Below, piece by piece: positions 5,330 through 7,143 of a DNA stretch of 7,143 bases. Under the pieces are notes generated by a model, which saw nothing but the letters and a program-made list of their open reading frames with translations, ran no database searches and was not told the DNA's origin. This DNA is from Candidatus Hebobacteria bacterium (GTDB lineage Bacteria; Armatimonadota; Hebobacteria; Hebobacterales; Hebobacteraceae): positions 1 through 7,143 of the forward strand of contig JALGTT010000114.1 in NCBI GenBank assembly GCA_029821235.1. Reading direction: 5' to 3'. The number at the start of each line of letters is the position of its first letter. Within the stretch, counting starts at the first letter, position 1. The position numbers and the translations under genes are program-made.

Positions 5330-6606
5330 GGGTGAGGCCGCGGCGCGCGGCCAGGTGGCTGGTGTGGTGGGCGGCGGCGGCCGCCGCTTTGTTCCCCGCG
5401 ATGGCGAATACGCCTGCATGGGCCACCACCGCGCCGTTCACGGAGGTGATGCTCCGCGAACTCCCCACCACGGGAGACCTCTCCAACGAGCCGGTGACCC
5501 TCGCGCAGGTGGCGGAAAAACTCCGCGCTTCCCCCATCCATCACGCGGAGAAGTTGCTGGTCTACCTGTGGGAGGCCGACCCCTATTGGCAGCCGCTGGT
5601 GCGGCCCGTCTGTCGCTCCGAACTTACGATGCTGGACGAGAGCCAGTGGGACCGGCGTCTCATCGATCACATCACCCCCATCTCCATCGTCATCGTCTAC
5701 GGCCGCTCGGAGGAGCAGCGCCAGGCGGTCTACCGCTCCATTCAGCAGTTCACCGGCGGGGGCGCCCGGAAGATCCGCATCCCCACCTTCGTCACCACCG
5801 ACCCCGCCATCAAGAACGCCGTCGGCGGGCCCGATGCCTACGTCCCCGCGCTCTTCCTGTTGTCCACCGACCCGCTGAGGGTGACGGCCAGCCGCAGCGA
5901 CGATCCCGTGAGGGCCGACATCTGGATGCGACAGGCGTTGCATCCCCCGCGGTCCGCCTCGCGCGACCCGCGCGATGTTCCGCGCTCCTGCAGGCGGAGT
6001 TGGTTCCGACGCCACCTGGCGCGCGTAGTGCGCGCGGGGATCATGGACGTTCCCTCCGCCGGGTTCAACCCCAAGGAGGAAGTGACCGATCTCGAATTCC
6101 TGTGGTGGCTGAACCGCATCTCACCTCAACTCGCCCATGGGGCGTTGCCGGAGTGCGACCCGAACGTCCCCCGCCCGTTGACGCGGGAGCGCGCCATCGC
6201 CGGCACAGTGCGGTTCTTGTGGGGCAATGACCCCGTCTCCGCGCTCGCCGAGTGCCCGCCGCCCACCGGGGAGGCGACCGGGGGCGACGCGGCGGACTAC
6301 TCCCGGTTGTGGGAGCGCGCGTTCTCCCGCCTGCGGGGGGCGGATGAGGTCAGCCCCCATCTCCGGCCCTTCCTGGTGCTGGCGCTGGCCAAGGGGCTGC
6401 TCTACGAGGAGCCCACTCTCCACCCCCAGTGGCCGCTGACGCGGGAAGTCGCGGCCTGGCTCCTGGCGCACGCCTTACAGCCAGGCCCGGGCACGTGTAC
6501 GGGGATCATTGTGGACGCGATTGACGTGCCCATCGAGCAGGACCAGCGGTTCGGCCGCGGGGAGATCGCCTGGGAGCGGCCGGACGGCACGGTCGAGGTG
6601 CTGTAA
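5320..6606 (+). CDS. Secreted surface protein with SLH-like repeats, ended by an in-frame TAA
   Basis: The 428 residues begin with an export signal: basic RVRPRRAAR, a hydrophobic core at 13-28, and possible cleavage after AMA (29) or AWA (35). Residues about 40-205 form a domain I do not recognise, with PISIVIVYGRSEEQRQAV near 120-137. The second half resembles degenerate S-layer homology (SLH) repeats: HLARVVRAGIMDVPSAGFNP through VTDLEFLWWL (232-263), PLTRERAIAGTVRFL (286-300), and HLRPFLVLALAKGLL followed by PLTREVAAWLLAHAL (347-386). SLH repeats bind secondary cell-wall polymers and anchor surface proteins. The frame stops at TAA 6604-6606 after TVEVL, but the same frame stays open and protein-like up to the window edge, so this is probably the front part of a longer protein. 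It begins 213 bp after the apparent native end of the oxidoreductase gene. Function beyond surface location is unknown. Confidence 0.72.
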   Translation: MCVRVRPRRAARWLVWWAAAAAALFPAMANTPAWATTAPFTEVMLRELPTTGDLSNEPVTLAQVAEKLRASPIHHAEKLLVYLWEADPYWQPLVRPVCRSELTMLDESQWDRRLIDHITPISIVIVYGRSEEQRQAVYRSIQQFTGGGARKIRIPTFVTTDPAIKNAVGGPDAYVPALFLLSTDPLRVTASRSDDPVRADIWMRQALHPPRSASRDPRDVPRSCRRSWFRRHLARVVRAGIMDVPSAGFNPKEEVTDLEFLWWLNRISPQLAHGALPECDPNVPRPLTRERAIAGTVRFLWGNDPVSALAECPPPTGEATGGDAADYSRLWERAFSRLRGADEVSPHLRPFLVLALAKGLLYEEPTLHPQWPLTREVAAWLLAHALQPGPGTCTGIIVDAIDVPIEQDQRFGRGEIAWERPDGTVEVL

Positions 6607-7143
6607 AACGACCGCCTCCCCTCCATTCAGCCCGCCTATCCGGTGGTCCAGTACCTCACCCACGAGGGGCTGTCCGACCCGACCTCCGCAGAGGGGAGGT
6701 GGCTGGTGGGACGGGTGGGGGAGAACCCCCTGGTGGTGGAGGCGATCGGGGTGGGAGGCAAATGGGCCTTCGCCAGGCGGGCCCTGGTGACGCCGGGAGA
6801 CGCCCTCACATTGAAATCCCTCAACCGGCGCGAAGGCCTTCTCGACGACTGGCGGGTGGCGTTTCTCTTCGGCCGCGGCGCGCGGCTCCTCACCCCGGTT
6901 GACGAGCCGGTGGACGTGGACGCCACCTTCACCGTTCGGTTCAACACCGCCATGGACCCCGCCGCTCTCACCCCGGAGAACATCTGGATTCAGACGCCGG
7001 ACAAGCGGCAGCGGCTTTCGGTGAGGCTCGCCTGGCGGCCGGAGGCGCGCGAACTGGACATCGCGTCGGAGGAGCCATTGGCGCCGGGGACGAAGTACCA
7101 GTTGGTGATAGGCGAGGAGGTTCGCTGTGCGGACGGGCGGCCC
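6607..7143 (+). pseudogene. Continuation of the surface-protein frame after TAA, with Ig-like (Big_5-type) domain, cut by window edge
   Basis: All 179 codons after TAA 6604-6606 are open in the same frame. The part starting NDRLPSIQPAYPVVQYL has no start codon with a Shine-Dalgarno site, so it does not look like an independent gene. Codons to about 6888 encode a probably beta-rich stretch that I do not recognise. From about 6889 the sequence reads as an SbsA-type Ig-like domain: VDATFTVRFNTAMDPAALTP, then ENIWIQ, ELDIASEEPLAPGTKY and LVIGEEVRCADGRP, matching the family pattern of a strand with 'tVrFs..mdp..lt', then 'L.pgt.Y.l.v...v.d..G'. These domains occur in S-layer and other surface proteins. 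The frame runs off the right edge. It is most likely the back part of the gene at 5320, split by a single nonsense codon or a sequence error. Readthrough is a less likely option. Confidence 0.65.

Noticed and set aside
4993..6015. Minus-strand open frame of 340 codons
   Set aside because: It runs through the palindromic element and opposite the signal peptide and surface protein, with low-complexity Arg/Gly/Pro/His content.
6604..6606. TAA reassigned to an amino acid in this organism
   Set aside because: A single case cannot support a changed genetic code, and no such bacterial TAA reassignment is known to me; nonsense mutation or error is simpler.

Overview
This is a high-GC bacterial window. 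It carries a sugar-metabolism locus (two Gfo/Idh/MocA oxidoreductases and one xylose-isomerase-like TIM-barrel protein), a stand-alone response-regulator receiver, and two cell-surface proteins. Sequence alone cannot fix the taxon. Multiplied Gfo/Idh genes, Asp-box (BNR) exported proteins and SLH/Ig-like surface proteins suggest an environmental, polysaccharide-using lineage such as Armatimonadota, Chloroflexota or Planctomycetota-like bacteria; this is inference only. Three of the five plus-strand genes start with GTG behind strong purine-rich Shine-Dalgarno sites.

Layout. Bases 1-1145 (minus strand) hold the N-terminal part of an exported Asp-box beta-propeller protein that runs off the left edge. 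A 144-bp divergent spacer follows. On the plus strand come a Gfo/Idh/MocA oxidoreductase (1290-2438), a 210-bp spacer with an AT-rich dyad, a 130-residue receiver protein (2649-3041), a 247-bp spacer with a strong hairpin, a sugar isomerase/epimerase-like TIM barrel (3289-4059), and a second Gfo/Idh/MocA oxidoreductase (from 4088) closely coupled to it. Then come a REP-like double-hairpin element (about 5130-5208) and a secreted protein with SLH-like repeats (5320-6606). The reading frame of that last protein continues, after one TAA, into an Ig-like (Big_5-type) domain up to the right edge.

The oxidoreductases and TIM barrel fit a pathway in which a sugar or cyclitol is oxidised to a keto form, then isomerised, epimerised or cleaved. 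The propeller and SLH-like proteins would act at the cell surface, possibly on the glycan that supplies the substrate. The receiver has no kinase partner here.

Two neighbouring genes look damaged. The second oxidoreductase lost part of its C-terminal helix in a frame-changing deletion near 5069, with the family's usual ending still readable in another frame up to a TAG at 5104-5106. The surface-protein gene is split by an in-frame TAA at 6604-6606. These may be true lesions or sequence/assembly errors. I found no CRISPR array, tRNA, rRNA, transposase or recognisable defence system, and no convincing undescribed system.
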